Shown here: one piece after another, positions 61,519-64,000 of the stretch
Layout: each line of letters starts with the position of its first letter
How positions within the stretch are numbered: the first letter of the stretch is position 1
Source: Cardiobacteriaceae bacterium
GTDB lineage: Bacteria > Pseudomonadota > Gammaproteobacteria > Cardiobacteriales > Cardiobacteriaceae
Length of the DNA: 64,000 nucleotides
Reading direction: 5' to 3'
NCBI GenBank assembly: GCA_030529365.1
Contig: JAUMXB010000005.1
Location: forward strand, 58,675 to 122,674
Translations under genes and position numbers: made by a program
The notes under the pieces: generated by a model
Told to the model about the DNA's origin: nothing
Databases searched by the model: none
Seen by the model: only the letters and a program-made list of their open reading frames with translations

Positions 61519-64000
61519 ATGAAACTCCTTGACTGGCTCCGTTCACGCCAAAATCCTGCGCCGCACACCTTCCACGGTGGCCTGCACGTGCCCGGCCACA
61601 AAGCGCTTTCCACCGGCCAACCCAGCCGCGAACTGCCGCTCGCCGAGCACTATTGCCTCTCGCTGCGCCAGCGCAACGGCCTGCTGCAAACCGCCCTCGT
61701 CGCCGAAGGTGAGCGCGTCCTGCGCGGACAAACCCTCACCCGCGAAAACGGCGCCGGTTCCGTACCGCGCCATGCGCCAACCTCCGGCACCATCATCGCC
61801 ATCAGCGAGCACGACGACATCCACCCCCTGCACCAACGCGCGCCCGCCATCCTCATCCGCCCCGACGGCCGCGACGAAAGCGCCCCTGCCCTTCCCGCCC
61901 TCGACTGGCAACACACCGCCCCCGACCTCCTCCTGAAGCGCATCCACGACTGCGGCATCAGCGGCATGGGCGGCGCAGGCTTCCCCACCGCGCGCAAACT
62001 CAAACACCAAAACCGCACCCTCGTCGTCAACGCCGCCGAATGCGAACCCTACATCACCTGCGACGACATGCAAATCCGCGAATGCGCAGCAGAAATCGTC
62101 AAAGGCGCGCAAATCACCGCGCACATCATCGGCGCCGACACCATCCACTTCGGCATCGAAGACGACAAACCGCAAGCCATCGCCGCCCTCGAGCGCGCCA
62201 TCGCCCAAGCCCAGGACCCGCGCATCAAAATCACCACCGTTCCCACCCGCTACCCCTCCGGCAACTCGCGCCAACTCTTCGAACTCCTCCTCGGCATCCG
62301 CGTCCCCACCGACCGCCACGCCGCCGAATACGGTCTCGTCTGCCACAACAGCGCCACCATCAAAGCCATCCACGATGCCGTTATCCTCGGCCTGCCGCTC
62401 ACCGAACGCTACGTCACCCTCACCGGCGAAGCGCTTGCCCGCCCGCAAGTCGTGCGCGCCCGCTTCGGCACCCCGCTCGACTGGCTCATTGCCCAGGCTG
62501 GCGGCGCCAACCAGCACGCGCGCCACATCATCGGCGGCCCCATGATGGGCCACGAACAGCACGCCCTTGCCGCCGGCATCAAAAAAACCACCAACTGCGT
62601 CCTCCTTCTCCCCGCCCTGCCCGCCCCGCAGGAAGACAACTGCATCCGCTGCGCGCGCTGCTCCGACGCCTGCCCCATGGAACTGCTGCCGCAGCAACTC
62701 TACTGGTACAGCCGAAACGGCCACAGCGAGCGCCTGAAACAATACCGCCTCTTCGACTGCATCGAATGCGGCATCTGCGCCAGCGTCTGCCCCGCCACCA
62801 TCCCGCTCGTGGACTACTACCGCCACAGCAAAGCCGCCATCCGCGAAGAAACGCGCAAACAAGCTGCCGCCGAGCACGCCAAAGCGCGCCACGAAGCCCG
62901 CGAAGCAAGACTCGCGCGCGAAGCCGCCGAACGCGAAGCGAAAATGGCCGCCAAACGCGCCGCCCTGCAACAACGCACCGCGCCACCGCCCGCCGAACCC
63001 GAAATCACCAGCAACGAGCCCCTCCCCCCACGGGGGAGGGGTTGGGGTGAGGGGAAACAAGCCGAAGGCTTGTCTGAACAGGCTGGCACCTCGCCGCATA
63101 GCGAGCCTGCCGAAGCCCCCGCCAATAATCTCCCCCTCTCCCCCACCCTGGGGGAGAGGAGCAGGGGTGAGGGGGTGACAAAAACCACCAAAGCGCCTGA
63201 AAACACAGCCTTCAACCCCACCGAAAGCGCACCCGCTTCCCCGGACAAAAGCGACGCCATCGCCGCTGCCAAAGCCCGTGCCGCCGCACGCAAAGCCGCC
63301 CGCCAACAACAAATCGCCGAAAAAGGCACTGATGAGCCCCTCCCCCCACGGGGGAGGGGTTGGGGTGAGGGGAAACAAGCCAAAGGCTTGTCCGAAACCA
63401 CCAACGCCCCTGCTTTGCCGCCTGCCGAACCTGCCGCAACACAACAAACCCCTCCCGAACCGCCGGTTTCGACAAACGCAACGCACCCGGGCAATCAACC
63501 CGCCGCGCAGGAAGACCCCCTCGCCGCTGCCAAAGCCCGTGCCGCCGCACGCAAGGCTGCCCGCCAACAACAAATCGCCGAAAAAAGCACTGATGAGCCC
63601 CTCCCCCCACGGGGGAGGGGTTGGGGTGAGGGGAAACAAGCCAAAGGCTTGTCCGAAACCACCAACGCCCCCGCTTTGCCGCCTGCTGAACCTGCCGCAA
63701 CACAAAATCTCCCCGAACTGCCGGTTTCGACAAACGCAACGCACCCGGACAACCAACCCGCCGCGCAGGAAGATCCCCTCGCCGCCGCCAAAGCCCGTGC
63801 CGCCGCACGCAAGGCTGCCCGCCAACAACAAATCGCCGAAAAAAGCACTGATGAGCCCCTCCCCCCACGGGGGAGGGGTTGGGGTGAGGGGAAACAAGCC
63901 GAAGGCTTGTCCGAAACCACCTCCGAACCCACTTTGCCGCCTGCCGAACCTGCCGCAACACAAAATCTCCCCGAACTGCCGGTTTCGACAAACGCAACGC
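61519..64000 (+). CDS. rsxC: Electron transport complex subunit RsxC/RnfC, 3' end outside window
   Basis: At least 827 residues, running off the right edge. The N-terminal FMN/NADH-binding region has FHGGLHVPGHK, GISGMGGAGFPTARKL, VNAAECEPYITCDD and YPSGNSRQLFELLLG. Two 4Fe-4S motifs follow (CIRCARCSDACP and CIECGICASVCP, about 375-430). From about residue 440 a coiled, Ala/Arg/Lys/Glu-rich tail begins. In the tail, REP-derived peptides (EPLPPRGRGWGEGK) and 86-87 residue tandem units with AKARAAARKAARQQQIAEK appear. The frame is open throughout. AAGGAA precedes the ATG. Confidence 0.94.
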   Translation, partial: MKLLDWLRSRQNPAPHTFHGGLHVPGHKALSTGQPSRELPLAEHYCLSLRQRNGLLQTALVAEGERVLRGQTLTRENGAGSVPRHAPTSGTIIAISEHDDIHPLHQRAPAILIRPDGRDESAPALPALDWQHTAPDLLLKRIHDCGISGMGGAGFPTARKLKHQNRTLVVNAAECEPYITCDDMQIRECAAEIVKGAQITAHIIGADTIHFGIEDDKPQAIAALERAIAQAQDPRIKITTVPTRYPSGNSRQLFELLLGIRVPTDRHAAEYGLVCHNSATIKAIHDAVILGLPLTERYVTLTGEALARPQVVRARFGTPLDWLIAQAGGANQHARHIIGGPMMGHEQHALAAGIKKTTNCVLLLPALPAPQEDNCIRCARCSDACPMELLPQQLYWYSRNGHSERLKQYRLFDCIECGICASVCPATIPLVDYYRHSKAAIREETRKQAAAEHAKARHEAREARLAREAAEREAKMAAKRAALQQRTAPPPAEPEITSNEPLPPRGRGWGEGKQAEGLSEQAGTSPHSEPAEAPANNLPLSPTLGERSRGEGVTKTTKAPENTAFNPTESAPASPDKSDAIAAAKARAAARKAARQQQIAEKGTDEPLPPRGRGWGEGKQAKGLSETTNAPALPPAEPAATQQTPPEPPVSTNATHPGNQPAAQEDPLAAAKARAAARKAARQQQIAEKSTDEPLPPRGRGWGEGKQAKGLSETTNAPALPPAEPAATQNLPELPVSTNATHPDNQPAAQEDPLAAAKARAAARKAARQQQIAEKSTDEPLPPRGRGWGEGKQAEGLSETTSEPTLPPAEPAATQNLPELPVSTNAT
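63016..63178 (+). repeat. First REP-derived coding insert in rsxC plus a variant REP
   Basis: 63016-63080 holds CCCCTCCCCCCACGGGGG-type hairpin, GGTTGGGGTGAGGGG, then ACAAGCC/GGCTTGT, read as EPLPPRGRGWGEGKQAEGLS. 63129-63175 holds a variant (CCTCTCCCCC/GGGGGAGAGG, AGCAGGGGTGAGGGGG), read as LPLSPTLGERSRGEG. Both match the intergenic REP design at 21.6-21.7 kb. Confidence 0.85.
63271..64000 (+). repeat. Tandem 261/258 bp coding repeat in rsxC, each unit with one REP
   Basis: AAAGCCCGTGCCGCCGCACG recurs at 63271, 63532 and 63790 (periods 261 and 258, both multiples of 3). Each unit contains the AKARAAARKAARQQQIAEK segment, one REP (63334-63397, 63595-63658, 63853-63916) and a Pro-rich spacer ending PVSTNATHP. 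The last unit is cut by the window end. Confidence 0.9.

Overview
The window is about 64 kb of a GC-rich (roughly 58-60 % by eye), gene-dense chromosome of a gammaproteobacterium. Gene content points to a small-genome, host-associated member of the Cardiobacteriales, with Cardiobacterium the best guess. Evidence includes the ftsH-rlmE/yhbY arrangement, a menaquinone gene (menA), an Rnf/Rsx complex, a factor-H-binding-protein-like surface lipoprotein, and many dispersed palindromic repeats. The genus is inferred from style, not from a database match.

Layout. 0-3.4 kb: start of ftsH, rlmE, divergent yhbY, a repeat-filled gap, ltaE and a small unknown gene. 3.4-9.2 kb: lpdA, sucB and sucA, the 2-oxoglutarate dehydrogenase complex, all on the minus strand. 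9.5-14.7 kb: rpmJ (minus), the BON lipoprotein gene dolP, ilvD, a small membrane protein and prfC. 14.7-16.5 kb: an SMC/OLD-like AAA ATPase and a TOPRIM-type DUF4276 protein, a likely defence pair. 16.5-21.5 kb: a secreted protein, an M20 amidohydrolase, a GNAT acetyltransferase, and a lemA-TPM-TPM set in which lemA has a stop at codon 3. 22-25.6 kb: DUF815 ATPase, MATE exporter, trmL and menA, tightly packed. 25.7-31.1 kb: ribD, ribE, ribBA, ribH and nusB, interrupted by a reverse-strand surface lipoprotein.

31.3-37.5 kb: small unknowns, an alpha/beta hydrolase, an aapQMP amino-acid transporter without its binding protein, GrpB and dgkA. 37.9-41.6 kb: rpsT, hemL, pdxH, an MTHFR-like protein and an MliC-like lipoprotein. 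41.8-45.4 kb: the treBC trehalose operon, with EIIA fused to TreB. 46-48.6 kb: metNIQ behind a hairpin-rich leader. 49.4-57 kb: a cell-envelope operon of xpaC, telA, an SPFH/GYF protein, three consecutive lytic transglycosylases and a lipoprotein. 57.6-60 kb: the UPF0210/UPF0237 pair and a lipoprotein. 60.2-64 kb: rsxA, rsxB and rsxC, the last running off the window.

The most distinctive content lies between and inside genes. I count 21 intergenic copies of a modular palindromic element with AAGCGCTT cores. Where there are two cores, their starts are exactly 31 bp apart in 13 of 16 copies, and the central arms covary. Other families include a 74-153 bp inverted-repeat element with an apparent empty/filled site pair, a 309 bp repeat in two copies, a 146 bp tandem triplication, two small MITE-like units each carrying a G/C-rich REP, and the same REP sequence translated in frame four times in the C-terminal tail of RsxC inside a tandem amplification. 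No tRNA, rRNA, CRISPR array or intact transposase gene was seen.
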